Shown: piece after piece, positions 35,188-45,686 of the stretch
Position numbering within the stretch: the stretch's first letter is position 1
Layout of the letters: every line of letters starts with the position of its first letter
Assembly (NCBI GenBank): GCA_963971535.1
Contig: OZ020588.1
Coordinates: 125,434,846 to 125,498,845 of the forward strand
Direction of reading: 5' to 3'
Source: Notolepis coatsorum
Lineage: Eukaryota; Chordata; Actinopteri; Aulopiformes; Paralepididae
Length of the DNA stretch: 64,000 bases
Notes under the pieces: generated by a model
What the model was told of the DNA's origin: nothing
The model's database searches: none
What the model saw: only the letters and a program-made list of their open reading frames with translations
Translations under genes and position numbers: made by a program

Positions 35188-36013
35188 TGTAACGGTTTGA
35201 AGAATGATCAGCTGTTTTAGTTTACCGTTTTTAGTTTATTGTAAATTCTGAATGATTTGGGATAACCAACTATTGTAAATAGGTCTTTTATTTTGAAATC
35301 GTCACTTCAAGAGGAAGTGACGTATTTGCTGCGCGACATATGGTATCTGGCTTTACATGCTGCTTCCACCTCAGTCTATCCGTGAATGATAAGAGGTGAG
35401 CAGCTATCTGTGTACCTTGATGTTATATCTCTGGTCTAAGCCGATAATGTTGTAAATAGGTTTCCAAGTAATAAACCGAGTTATAAACAGTGGTTTGATG
35501 TTGATGATGTGCAGTTGTGTATCTGTTTATAAGAGATCTGGCCGTTTTCGCGAACTATTATGAGCACGTTGGTAAACCAGTATTCATGGGGGGGGGAGGG
35601 CTTTATACCTGGCTCTGCTGAGAAGTGTGTGTTCTAACTGGAGTTTTCTCCTACCACAGAGATGTGTGTACTAAACCAACATTGATGTGCTTAAGGCTGG
35701 CGGCATTGTATGTCTCTTATGCTTGACAGGTATGTTGTGATGTTTTTGGTCAATTGTATTTTCTAATGTTTTATTTTCTAATGTTTTATTCTAATGTTGT
35801 ATTTTCTAATGTTTTATATTCTAATGTCTGATTCATATAGCTCAGTCTATCCGTGAATGATAAGAGAGATGTGTGTACTAAACCAACATTGATGTGCTTA
35901 AGGCTGACGGCATTGTATGTCTCTTATGCTTGACAGTATAAAGAAAAGAAGTACTCCGTCCATCCTGTCTCCCGTGTCCATTATTCAAGCAGAGCAGGAA
36001 CACAGTGGTCACA
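35188..36013 (+). repeat. 5' LTR of the gypsy element
   Basis: The intact LTR contains an internal duplication: 'agtctatccgtgaatgataagag' occurs at about 35380 and 35845, and 'gagatgtgtgtactaaaccaa' is followed by about 75 shared bases at about 35660 and 35867. Confidence 0.95.
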
Positions 36014-36014
36014 T

Positions 36015-36032
36015 TGGTGCCGTGATTCATTG
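36015..36032 (+). promoter_or_regulatory. Primer-binding site of the gypsy element
   Basis: TGGTGCCGTGATTCATTG begins one base after the LTR. Its first 11 bases equal those of the miniature LTR element at 63068. TGGTGCCG is complementary to a tRNA ending CGGCACCA, as in tRNA-Phe. Confidence 0.8.
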
Positions 36033-36136
36033 ATTCTTCGCTGGAGATGAACTTCATCTTCACGTCCCGGGGATTGTCCTGCTGCTGCCTGTCTACGTGG
36101 ATCGGGGCTAGTACTTATCTCAATGCACAGCTTTTA

Positions 36137-36342
36137 GTCCTCTCTTTGTAAATATACTATAGCAGTTATTTCTGTTGTAATTGCTGCTTCCTCAATTGGG
36201 CAGTTTGAGTTTATTTTGACATTGTATATTTTTGCCAGTCCTCTCTTTGTAAATATACTATAGCAGTTATTTCTATTGTAATTGCTGCTTCCTCAATTGG
36301 GCAGTTTGAGTTTATTTTGACATCATTGTATATTTTTGCCAG
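36137..36342 (+). repeat. 101-bp tandem duplication in the gypsy leader
   Basis: GTCCTCTCTTTGTAAATATA... starts at 36137 and again at 36238. The second copy has a 3-base TCA insertion. It ends 9 bp before the gag ATG. Confidence 0.9.
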
Positions 36343-36351
36343 ACTTTTAGA

Positions 36352-37944
36352 ATGGATTATTCTAACACCCCACTAGGAGGGAGTGTGGGTAGGGGTAGAG
36401 GCGTTTTGAATGTGCCTGCAGCTTTGCAATTTGAAAGTCCTCCTCCTTTTCGGCCAGGTGTTGTTGGTGTGGAGAATAGTAGAGGTTCCACAGAGGCTCC
36501 TTTAGTCAGTGGGAGCGGGGTTCCTCCTCACAGTCCTCATGTAGATAGCATGCATGGAGTCCCGGCCGTTAGTATGTCCACGCCGGGCCCTGCTACACCT
36601 AGTGCTGATTTCGTGAGTCAGATGGGGGAGGTGATTCAACAGGTCAGTCGCCAACTAGCACATGATATTCTCACTCAGCTTAGTCCACCTGTTAGCACTG
36701 CACCTCCCACTTCCATGCCTGCACAAGCTGATTCTAATTCATCTAGCTCACGAGTACTTGACCTGTCCCAGGTCCAGCTAGTGTCCCACAGAAAAATGAG
36801 AGATCCCCCTAGCTTCAGAGGGGATGGGTCTGATAATGTTTCAGTGGGTGAGTGGGAGGACCTAATGAGAGATTTCATCAAGAGGGGGAATTTAAGGACT
36901 GAAGAGCAGGCAGATGAAATTCTCATTAATCTCAGGGGCAAGGCTAGAGATGTGGTCAGGTTTGGCACAAGAAACAGTGACATTGATACTACCCGCAACC
37001 CTGAGGCTATATATGGCCTCCTTCGCAGACATTTTGACACAGTCCCGTGCTCGCCTCTTCCACTGGCAGACTTTTACACGACTTTACCAGAAAGAGATGA
37101 GGATGCCTTTGACTACTGGCTCAGACTTAATCGTGCAGTGGACCTCGCCATTGCGCGCTTGAAGGAGCAGAATAAGTCATTGGATTGCCCGAGCACAGAG
37201 GTAGCACGTATGTTCATAAGAAACTGCCCCTCCAAAGAACTTGCCATGACATTCAGGTCAAAGACGATTGACAAATGGTCAGCGCATGAGGTCCAAGACA
37301 TACTGAATGAATACCATTGTGAGATGAGTTTGAGGGCTGTGGCGAATAGAGGGCCAAAAGAGAAGGTGACGGTGAACAGAATGGATATTTCACAGGCCGC
37401 GGCACTGCCTCCTGAGGGCCAGGATTTGTCACAGGCAAAGAGTACTGAGTCCTCTGCTCTTGAACGTGTCATTAGCATGCTCGAGAAGGTTTTGCTGCAG
37501 AGACCCGCTGCTACTACTGCAACACGGTTCAATTCAAACAGGCAGACCAGGCCGCAGCAGCCCAGGATTGATGGTTTTCATGACATGCCTTGTACTGTCT
37601 GCCGCAATACTGCTCACTCAGCCTTCACTCACTGCCGTGACAACAGACTTTGCTTCCAGTGTCATGCACCTGATCACTCCAGACGTGACTGCCCCAATGG
37701 GAGGAGACCTGCCTCCCATCAACAGTCGGAAAAACTAGTAGATCTGCACCTGGGGGAGGATGGTGCAGATCTGGTGGTGGTGACACTCCCGGCTGTGACA
37801 TTGTTGATTTGGAGACTGAGTATAGTTCGCTTTGCTCTGCTGCGCCTTCTGGCAATACGGTGGTGTTTCAGGGGATACACAAACTTCAGGCAGTTGATAG
37901 TCTGTTTTATACAGACGTGTCTGTGGTGGGCAGAGTCCAGATGA
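36352..37944 (+). CDS. gag: Gypsy Gag protein
   Basis: 530 residues from a true ATG. Residues 1-135 are Pro/Ser/Gly-rich. About 145-335 is a helical capsid-like region (MRDPPSFRGDGSDNVSVGEW ... FIRNCPSKELA) matching the retrotransposon Gag fold used to build the particle. Two zinc knuckles lie at about 414-428 (CTVC..H..C) and 434-447 (CFQCHAPDHSRRDC, CX2CX4HX4C), which bind RNA. The frame runs past the zinc fingers and overlaps pol, which lies in the -1 frame. An A-rich stretch GGAAAAAC at 37728-37735 is a possible but not consensus slip site. The ORF is intact. Confidence 0.92.
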   Translation: MDYSNTPLGGSVGRGRGVLNVPAALQFESPPPFRPGVVGVENSRGSTEAPLVSGSGVPPHSPHVDSMHGVPAVSMSTPGPATPSADFVSQMGEVIQQVSRQLAHDILTQLSPPVSTAPPTSMPAQADSNSSSSRVLDLSQVQLVSHRKMRDPPSFRGDGSDNVSVGEWEDLMRDFIKRGNLRTEEQADEILINLRGKARDVVRFGTRNSDIDTTRNPEAIYGLLRRHFDTVPCSPLPLADFYTTLPERDEDAFDYWLRLNRAVDLAIARLKEQNKSLDCPSTEVARMFIRNCPSKELAMTFRSKTIDKWSAHEVQDILNEYHCEMSLRAVANRGPKEKVTVNRMDISQAAALPPEGQDLSQAKSTESSALERVISMLEKVLLQRPAATTATRFNSNRQTRPQQPRIDGFHDMPCTVCRNTAHSAFTHCRDNRLCFQCHAPDHSRRDCPNGRRPASHQQSEKLVDLHLGEDGADLVVVTLPAVTLLIWRLSIVRFALLRLLAIRWCFRGYTNFRQLIVCFIQTCLWWAESR

Positions 37945-39512
37945 AGGCCATGATAGACAGTGGATCTATGGCATGCTCTCTGAGTGAGGCTGCAGAGGCC
38001 CGCCTCTTGCAACACAACCCGGACGTCAGGAAATATCCCGCTGATGATATCATTGTAGTTGGCGCAGGCGGGCATCATGTCACACCAAAGGCAGTGTATG
38101 AGTCGGAGGTCACTGTGTTTGGCTGCGAGCTGCTTATCCCAATGCTAGTGATCCCTGGGCAGACAGATGACTTGATACTGGGCAGCAATGCTATAAAGAG
38201 ACTTTTACAGTTGATGAAGAGCACAGAGAGTTACTGGAGGATCATGTCTGAACCAGGTGGTGCCATGGATGATGACTGTCGGCGGTTCTTGTCTCTCCTC
38301 TCTAATTTGGAGAGGTGGAAGGGAGAGTCTGTGCCTGACAAAGTTGGCACAGTCAAGCTGAACAAATGTGTTACACTACAGCCACAGTGTGAACACCTGG
38401 TTTGGGGAAAGTTGCCAGAGTCAGCTGGCATATCAACAGGCAGCACAGTGATTGTTGAACCGACCCAGTCAAGATCCAGGCCCAGAAATATCATGGTTGG
38501 ACGAGTCATCACGCCATTATGGGGCGACAGGTGGGTCCCTCTCAAACTGATTAACCCCACCAATAAGATAGTTGTGTTAAAGAGAAATACGAAAGTTGCA
38601 GATGTTTTTCCCTGCATTGCAGTTGAGGATCTGTCTCCGCCTGAGGGCATAAAGATTAACACACAGCGTGTCACATGTAATTCTGAAGAGCCAAGGTCCA
38701 GAGAGGAGATGGAAAGAGCAAAGGAGAAGCTGGGGTTACATGAGCTGAATCTTGAAGCCTGTGAGGTGTCTGATGAGTGGAGAGACAGACTTCTGCAACT
38801 CGTCGAGAAATACGAGTCGATCTTCTCAAGACACAAGTTGGACTGTGGAGAGGCGACAGATGTCATCCATAAGATACACCTTATCGACGAGAAGCCATTC
38901 CGCTTGCCCTACCGGCGAGTACCACCGAACCACTATGAGAAGCTGAGAACTGCTCTGAATGAGATGGAAGAGAGAGGCATCATCCGGAAGTTGTACAGTG
39001 AGTACGCATCACCCCTAGTTCTGGTATGGAAAAAGAATGGTGACCTGCGCATTTGCACCGACTTTCGGTGGCTCAACGCGAGAACTGTGAGGGACGCCCA
39101 TCCGCTACCTCACCAGAATGATGTCCTCGCTGCGCTTGTAGCGAATGTGTTTTTCTCGACTATGGATCTGACATCTGGCTTTTATAATGTGCCGCTGTAC
39201 GAGGAGCACAAGAGATATACAGCTTTTTCGTCACCATTTGGCCTCCATGAATACAACAGGCTACCCCAAGGACTGTCAAACAGCCCTGCAACATTCATGC
39301 GGATGATGTTGTCTATCTTTGGAGATGAAAATTTTACCAGCCTGCTCTGTTACCTGGATGACCCGATGGTTTTTGCCCCCACTGAACAGCTAGCCCTCGA
39401 GCGCCTGGAGATGGTGTTTTCACGCCTCAAGAACCACAATCTCAAGCTAGCACCCAAGAAATGTCACTTTCTGAGAACGACAGTCAAGTTTCTTGGACAT
39501 ATTATCTGTTAG
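37809..39512 (+). pseudogene. pol: Gypsy Pol, N-terminal part: protease and reverse transcriptase
   Basis: The frame is open from upstream of 37740 and has no ATG of its own, so it was made as a frameshift fusion with Gag. Counting from 37809, the aspartic protease motif IDSGSMA lies at about 49-55. Reverse transcriptase runs from about residue 330 (IIRKLYSEYASPLVLVWKK, then FSTMDLTSGFYNV and LPQGLSNSPATF) to the end, with the catalytic YLDD at 515-518. It stops at TAG (39510-39512) within the usual 'FLGHII..GV.TDPEK' bridge to RNase H. That stop lies before the SINE insertion, so it is a separate lesion that would already have ended Pol early. Confidence 0.93.
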
Positions 39513-39527
39513 AATGGGGTGAAGACG

Positions 39528-40022
39528 AGGGCGGTTAGGTGGCCGAGCGGAGATTGCGTTCGTCACCAGCCCCGGAGCTGTGAGCTCGATTCGCCTGTTC
39601 GAATCCAGCTCACAGCTCCGGGGTTGTCACCAGCTTGGCTGGCCGTCTGCACTGATACAATTGGCTGTATCAGAGGGTGGGAGAAGCTGGCGGGGTGGGT
39701 CCGGGTCGGTGTAAACAGCGACTCCTACAGTTCGGTCGGGGCGCCTGCTAAGCGCGGATTGGACTTGAGGGGGATAGTGTGGTCCTCCCACACGCTACGC
39801 CCTCTCAATGAGAGTCCGCGCTGCCGGGTGAAAAAAAGCGGTGATTGGCTGGACGTGTGTCGGAGGAAGCACGTGGTAGCCTCCACTCTCCCAGATGATC
39901 TGACTGTGGGGGGTAAGTGCGCAGCGACCAGGAAGGGACTGGGAATTGGCATACGACTAACATTGGGATGGGAGAAAATCGGAGGAAAAATGGAGGGGGA
40001 AAAAGACAAAAAAAAAAAAAAA
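39528..40022 (+). mobile_element. tRNA-derived SINE inserted in gypsy pol
   Basis: 495 bp ending in a poly-A run, flanked by the 16-bp duplication GAATGGGGTGAAGACG (39512-39527, 40023-40038). The head has a Ser/Leu-type A box TGGCCGAGCGG (about 39540-39550) and a B box GTTCGAATCC (about 39598). A perfect 17-bp inverted repeat (39570-39586 with 39607-39623) surrounds the B box. Target-primed insertion by a LINE fits the poly-A and long duplication. The 175-codon frame inside it is not a gene. Confidence 0.9.
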
Positions 40023-40029
40023 GAATGGG

Positions 40030-42621
40030 GTGAAGACGGACCCTGAGAAGGTTGAGGCAATAAACGATGTTCAAGAAGTTCACTTGATGGAGAGCGATGG
40101 TGTCACCGCTTCTCAGAAAAAGCTGCGGTCTTTCCTGGGCATGGTGCTATATTATCAACACTTCATTGAAGGTTGCTCCGCAAAGGCCAGACCCCTCTTC
40201 AAGCTGCTCTCCGGACAGAGACCTCAACATAAAGCCAAGGTGGGACGGAGGCCCAAGAAAAAATCCCCTCTCCCTCTGAAGCTCTCACCAAGCGACTGGG
40301 GCCCTGTATGTAAGGGTGCATTCGAGACCCTGAAGCGCGACCTAGCCCACAGCGTCACCTTAGCCCACCCTGACTTCAATGAGCCATTCATCCTTGCTGT
40401 TGATGCTTCATTTGATGGGATTGGAGCCGTTCTCTCCCAAATACCACCTGGTGAGAAAATTGCAAGGCCAGTCGCCTTTGCTAGTAAGACGCTGTCTCCA
40501 TCTCAGATGAATTATCCAGCTCACAGACTGGAATTTCTGGCATTAAAGTGGGCCGTTTGTGAGAAGTTTAGCCATTGGCTAAAGGGAAGGCGCTTCACTG
40601 CATGGTCCGACAACAACCCTCTGACTTACATCCTAACAAAGCCGCGTCTGGATGCATGTGAGCAACGATGGGTCGCCAAGCTCGCTGCGTATGACTTTGA
40701 CCTGAAGTATGTCCCAGGGACCAAGAACATTGTTGCTGATGCTCTGAGCCGTGAGCCATTTGTCAAGTCATGCGTGAGTCACCGCCTTGTTAAGGAGCCT
40801 TACATTGCGCTGCTGGATGAGGTCAATGGTGTGGTCAAGGGTGTTGTGCAGGATGCTTTTCGGCTTTCTAACAATTGCCAAGCCATCCAGGTGGTAGGCG
40901 AGGGAGCGTCAGATGATGGTGCTGCTCAAGACGAGGAGGACTCACGACTCGGAAGAGGCTCCATCGGTTCGGAGGAGGTCTCTGCAGTTCTGTCGGCTCA
41001 TCGTAGCGGTGGAGTGTCCATGCTGCCCGGGGCTAACCCATCATCTCTCCAGCTGCCTGAAGAGGACCCGTCCATCGCTATCCCTCAAAGCCGCATCAGG
41101 AGTCTCCAGGAGCAAGATACGACAATCAGCAGGGCTCTATACTATGTGCAACGGCATAGGAAGCCTACCAGGCGTGAGAGGATGTCTGAGCCGGCCTGTG
41201 TCACTAAACTTCTTAAAAACTGGGAGAAGCTGAAGGTGCGTGATGGAATATTACACAGGCTGAAGAGGGACCGCAAGCTTGATAAGAAGCTCTTTCAATT
41301 CATCGTGCCTGACAATCTTAAGCGGCAAGTTCTCCAGGGTGTCCATGATGCAGCCGGTCACCAGGGCCAGTCAAGAACACTCTCCCTTGCCAGGGAAAGA
41401 TTTTTCTGGATTGGGATGGAGAAAGACGTGATAAACTATGTGAAGCATTGTGAAAGGTGTATCCTTGGGAAGACACCCGAGCCAGAAGCCTGTGCACCCC
41501 TTGAGAATATTCGGACGTCCGCCCCGATGGAACTGGTGTGCATTGACTTCTGGTCTGCAGAGTTGAGCGACAAAAGAACAGTTGATGTCTTGGTCGTGAC
41601 GGACCATTTTTCTAAGATGGCACACGCCTTCCCCTGTCAGAACCAGTCCGCTAAACAAGTTGCCCGTCGGTTGTGGAACGACTTTTTCTGCATCTACGGC
41701 TTCCCCAGAAGAATCCACTCAGATCAAGGGGCCAATTTTGAAAGCAGGCTTATAAAGGAACTTCTGGAGATGGCTGGAGTGGATAAGTCACATACCACCC
41801 TGTACCATCCCATGGGAAATGGGATCACAGAACGCTTCAACAGGACCTTGGGGAACATGATAAGAGCACTTTCCCCAAAGGAAAAGTCTAGATGGCCTCA
41901 GATGCTGCGGATGTTAACATTCAGCTATAACTGCACGGTGCACGAGACAACCGGCTTCGCCCCGTTCTACTTGATGTTCGGGCGAGTCCCGCGTCTGCCC
42001 ATCGACATTATGTTCCAGCATGTACTGAATGACGAGACCGTTGTCAGCCACCACGAATTTGTCACCCAGATGAAACGAGACTTGAGTGAGGCTGCACGGA
42101 TTGCCCAGAGACAGAGTCATGACGAGCAGGCACGGCACGCAAGGCTTTACAATCGTAAGGTCAAGGGTTCACCTTTGGCTTTGGGTGATCGTGTACTGCT
42201 GGCTAATCAGGGTGAGAGAGGCAAGAGAAAGATCGCTGACAAGTGGAACTCAACCCCATATGATGTCGTGTCAGTGAGGTCCCAGATTAATGTGTACAGG
42301 ATCAGAGATGCTCAAACTGGCAGAGAGAAGGTGGTGCACAGAAATCTCGTCCTCCCAGTTAGTTTCCTTCCCTTGGACGAAGACATTACTCCGAACCTTC
42401 CTGGGGACACAGATCTCAGTGATGCAGCATGCGAGAGTATTCAGGTCTCGGTGGTGGAGAATAATATGGAGGATTCCGATGTCAGGACCATGGACTGGCT
42501 CATGCGCAGCCCTGATGTTGTGGATCCTGATGATGAGGATGGCCCATCGAGTCGGGCGAGCAGTATCTCTCAGATGGCATCCTGGCCAAGGCCACTGATA
42601 GCTCTGTTCACCACCACATGA
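40030..42621 (+). pseudogene. pol: Gypsy Pol, C-terminal part: RNase H and integrase
   Basis: 863 codons open after the SINE, no ATG of its own; it continues the reverse transcriptase frame. RNase H lies at about 118-245 (LAVDAS Asp125, WSDNN Asp194, VADALS Asp237). The integrase zinc finger has His439, His444, Cys474 and Cys477. The catalytic triad is Asp506 (CIDFW), Asp565 (SDQGANF) and Glu601 (ITERFNR), that is D..D-X35-E. A GPY/F-like module follows (STPYDVV, then VHRNLVLPV). There is no chromodomain. The enzymes look intact residue by residue but are cut off from protease and reverse transcriptase by the TAG and the SINE, so this copy cannot make a full Pol. Confidence 0.93.
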
Positions 42622-43428
42622 TAAAGGAAGGCATTAACACCAGCCCAGGCCTGGACAGTACTGCCCACTTACCTGACATAGACCCAAGCAATGCGGCCCA
42701 CTCACCAGTCCTAGGCCCGCACAGGGGGGGCGCTCCTAGTTGACACAGACTCCATCTCTTGTAGTGACTCCCTGCATACGGTTGATGTTCAGCTTGAACA
42801 AGCAGTTGACACAGACTCCATCTCTTGTAGTGACTCCCTGCAAACGGTTGAGGTTCAGCTTGAGCAAGTAGTTTGCACACAACCGCAAGATAGTTACGCT
42901 GGTTCAGTTGTTACACGGTTTGGGAGACGGTCACTATGAGGCTGATTTGTGAGATGTTAGGACAGCGGGTTGGGGATGCTTTAGCTGTTATTGATCCCGG
43001 TATGTGCTCCCTTACACGTGTTTTGCCGGTCTAGATGGCAGAGTTTTATTTCTTTTTATTTCTTTCATTCATTTCTTGACTTTGATTTCATCCTGGATAA
43101 TGGTCAAGCAATGGTTCAAGATCCATGTGCCTTTGTCTAGTTTGATATGGGATTAATGGCGCTGAGGGAAGAGGGTGAATAACTAGATATGTAGTAAGAG
43201 CAAGAGTTATGTAGGTATTGGAGGTGTAAACGGCATCTCTGTTTTGTCTGCGATAAGTATGGGGTCTGGTACCACACTATTCTTACGCACTTCCTTTGGA
43301 AGGGTTTCAAATTGACATTGTTATACATCAGTGCTCTAGTTTCTCTTTTTGAGAGGCTTTTTGCTTCCCCCTCTCTCCCTCTGCCATTCTTGTTTTGTGA
43401 CGTTCTGGAGTATTCCCAAATTAAGCAG
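42622..43428 (+). other. Gypsy region between pol and the 3' LTR
   Basis: Non-coding. It contains a 66-bp tandem duplication (42738-42803, 42804-42869; 'agttgacacagactccatct' and on). No env-like frame was found. Confidence 0.75.
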
Positions 43429-43444
43429 AATTTAAGGGGGTGTA
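43429..43444 (+). promoter_or_regulatory. Polypurine tract of the gypsy element
   Basis: AATTTAAGGGGGTGTA abuts the 3' LTR start TGTAACGG. It closely resembles the tract of the miniature element at 63101-63117. Confidence 0.8.
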
Positions 43445-43643
43445 TGTAACGGTTTGAAGAATGATCAGCTGTTTTAGTTTACCTTTTTTAGTTTATTGTA
43501 AATTCTGAATGATTTGGGATAACCAACTATTGTAAATAGGTCTTTTATTTTGAAATCGTCACTTCAAGAGGAAGTGACGTATTTGCTGCGCGACGTATGG
43601 TATCTGGCTTTACATGCTGCTTCCACCTCAGTCTATCCGTGAA

Positions 43644-45686
43644 GGGAAACCATGTGGCGAAGCGGCTGCTGGCTAGCGGCAGGCGCCTGGATGGGGGAAG
43701 GAGGAGCGGTTGGGTTGGATTGCGGCTGGACGTGGTCGGAGCAGAGGAGGTTGAGGTTTTCGGAGGAGATGGTGGAAGGACTGTTCCGTGTCGATGGCGT
43801 GAGGATGTCGGAAGGGGAGGTAGAGTCGCTCCGTCAGGGGGGTAGCGTTTTGCAGGTTGAATGTTTGGAGTCTGGTCCTGGTGTGCCGGGGCGGTGGTGT
43901 CGAAAGCGGGAGAGACTTAAGTTTACTTGTCGGGAGAACTGTTTGATGGGATATGGAGACATGGAGGAGGCTCTAGCTTGGAGGGTGGGCTCTCGCTGTC
44001 GTGCTGTGTACCCCCCGGATGGCAAGGTGTATCTGGGGTTTGTTTCCTGGATCGAGGGTGAAGACTGCGGGGTCAAGATTGACGGATATGAAGGGTGTGA
44101 GCTGATGGGTATGTCCGCCTTGCTGCTCCCTGAGGGAGTGAGTTTGGCGATGGGAGATGACAGTATGGAGTGTGGTTCGGGGGGTGAGAGCGGGGGAGAA
44201 GGGTGGAGTAAGGTGGAGAAGAGGGGCAGGGATAGTGGGGGGAAGGGGGTGAAAAGGAAGAAGGGTAGGGGGGATAGCTCGAGTGGATCAGATGGTGAGG
44301 GTAGAGCCGAGGTTGTTGCGGGAGTGATTCATGTAGTGGTTAGGTTTGAGGGGGTGGGGGGAGTGAGCAAGTTAGGGTTGTTCGAGCTGCCAAAACTCGT
44401 AGGTAAGCAGTTAGGAGAGGTAAAGTATGCTAGAGTTTTGAGAGATGGGAATCTGGCTGTAGGGTGTGTAAGTGTAGGGCAGGTGGAGATGGCTAGGAAG
44501 ATGAGGAGCATTGGTGGCGTGGGTATAAGGGAGGTAGTGAGAGTAGGGGAGAAGAGGGAGGGGGGATGTAAGGGGGTGATAGCTGGGGTACCGGTCGAGG
44601 TTAGCGTGGAGCAGCTGGTGGAAGGGTTAGGGAAGGACGGGCGTAATGGCATAGTTAAGGGTGCAGAAAGGATGAAGAGGGGGGCAGATAGGGTAGAGAC
44701 GGAGACGGTAGTGATTAAGTTTGAGGGTAAGGTTGTTCCTAGTGTAGTGTTTGTAGGGTATAGGATGTTTAGGGTTAGGGAATTTGTTCAGAGTCCTCTT
44801 AGGTGTTTTAGGTGTCAGGAATTTGGCCATGTAGCTGTTTCTTGTAAGAAGGGACAGAGGTGTGCTAGGTGTGGCGGGGAGCATGAATATGGGAAGTGTG
44901 GGGAGGGAGTGAAGCTGAAGTGTTGTAGTTGTGGTGGGGAACATAGTGTAGCGTTTAGGGGTTGTGCGGTGATGAGGAGGGAGGTTGAGGTTCAGAGAGT
45001 GAGAAGGGATGATAGGATTTCGTATGCGGAGGCAGTTAGGAAGTTAGGTCAGGGAAAGCAAGGTGAGGAAGGAGAAGGGCATTTGGCAGTAAGGGTAGTG
45101 CAGGAGGATCAGGGGAAGCAAGGTGTGGATAAGGGGTTTAGGAAAGGGCATTTGTCGGTAGAGGAAGTGCAAGAGGAGAAAGAGAGGGTGTGGGGGGTGA
45201 AGTTGGAGATAGTGGCATTTGTGACGAGAGTGGTGAATACTATAGTGATGGTTAGCAGTAGGACAGAGAGGTTAAGGTTAGTAGTTGAGGCGGCAGTATT
45301 AGACATGGGTATGAAGGGGTTGACAATAGGGCAAGTAACACAGGAGTTAGGGAAGGTAGGGAAGAAGGTTGGTGTGAGGGATCAAGTAAGAGAGTTAGGG
45401 AAGGGGGTGGTGAGTGTTCAGGAAGGCCAGAGTCAGTCGCTGGAGGCAATGAGTGACTCATAGATTAGGTTGGATAGGGTGGTGATGTTAGGGATGGGTT
45501 TTGTTTTGTTTGGTGTGTTAGGGGGTTGAATGGATTTGGTCGTGATCTGACATTGAACCGTTGAATAAGAAAAAGAAGAGGGGAGAATGGAAGACTGGCC
45601 CGATTTCCGGGTCGGTAGGTGGCGGTAAATGCCCCATTTATGGTGGCCGTCCGCCGTAAAACACCAAAAAGAAGAAGAAGAAGAGA
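43644..45686 (+). mobile_element. ORF1-only LINE-like insertion (HAL1-like)
   Basis: Flanked by the 14-bp duplication AGTCTATCCGTGAA (43630-43643, 45687-45700) and ending in a GAA-rich tail. Both are marks of target-primed reverse transcription. It holds one intact ORF1-type gene, an eight-base 5' leader and a 220-base 3' UTR with 'ggtaggtggcggtaaatgcc', a phrase I associate with fish LINE ends. No endonuclease or reverse transcriptase gene is present. The plan matches mammalian HAL1 ('half-L1') elements, which keep ORF1 and borrow ORF2. A deletion of ORF2 in this copy alone is the alternative. Confidence 0.85.
43652..45463 (+). CDS. LINE ORF1-type protein with three zinc knuckles
   Basis: 603 residues from a true ATG, uninterrupted. 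Residues 1-165 are unassigned. 166-225 are acidic then Lys/Arg/Ser-rich. 225-380 resembles the RRM-like region of LINE ORF1 proteins (for example VVVRFEG, VVIKFEGK, VFVGYRMFRVREFVQSPLRC). Three Cys/His knuckles follow: 385-398 (CFRCQEFGHVAVSC), 404-416 (CARCGGEHEYGKC) and 424-438 (CCSCGGEH..C). The C-terminal 160 residues are Lys/Glu/Val-rich and probably helical. ORF1 proteins of Tx1/I-type LINEs bind their RNA in a ribonucleoprotein. An intact frame without ORF2 suggests it is retained because it helps its own RNA move. The ATG lies eight bases from the insertion's 5' edge, so 5' truncation of a longer ORF1 cannot be excluded. Confidence 0.85.
   Translation: MWRSGCWLAAGAWMGEGGAVGLDCGWTWSEQRRLRFSEEMVEGLFRVDGVRMSEGEVESLRQGGSVLQVECLESGPGVPGRWCRKRERLKFTCRENCLMGYGDMEEALAWRVGSRCRAVYPPDGKVYLGFVSWIEGEDCGVKIDGYEGCELMGMSALLLPEGVSLAMGDDSMECGSGGESGGEGWSKVEKRGRDSGGKGVKRKKGRGDSSSGSDGEGRAEVVAGVIHVVVRFEGVGGVSKLGLFELPKLVGKQLGEVKYARVLRDGNLAVGCVSVGQVEMARKMRSIGGVGIREVVRVGEKREGGCKGVIAGVPVEVSVEQLVEGLGKDGRNGIVKGAERMKRGADRVETETVVIKFEGKVVPSVVFVGYRMFRVREFVQSPLRCFRCQEFGHVAVSCKKGQRCARCGGEHEYGKCGEGVKLKCCSCGGEHSVAFRGCAVMRREVEVQRVRRDDRISYAEAVRKLGQGKQGEEGEGHLAVRVVQEDQGKQGVDKGFRKGHLSVEEVQEEKERVWGVKLEIVAFVTRVVNTIVMVSSRTERLRLVVEAAVLDMGMKGLTIGQVTQELGKVGKKVGVRDQVRELGKGVVSVQEGQSQSLEAMSDS

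Noticed and set aside
39519-40046. 175-codon frame between the two pol parts
   Set aside because: It lies within the SINE body and poly-A tail.
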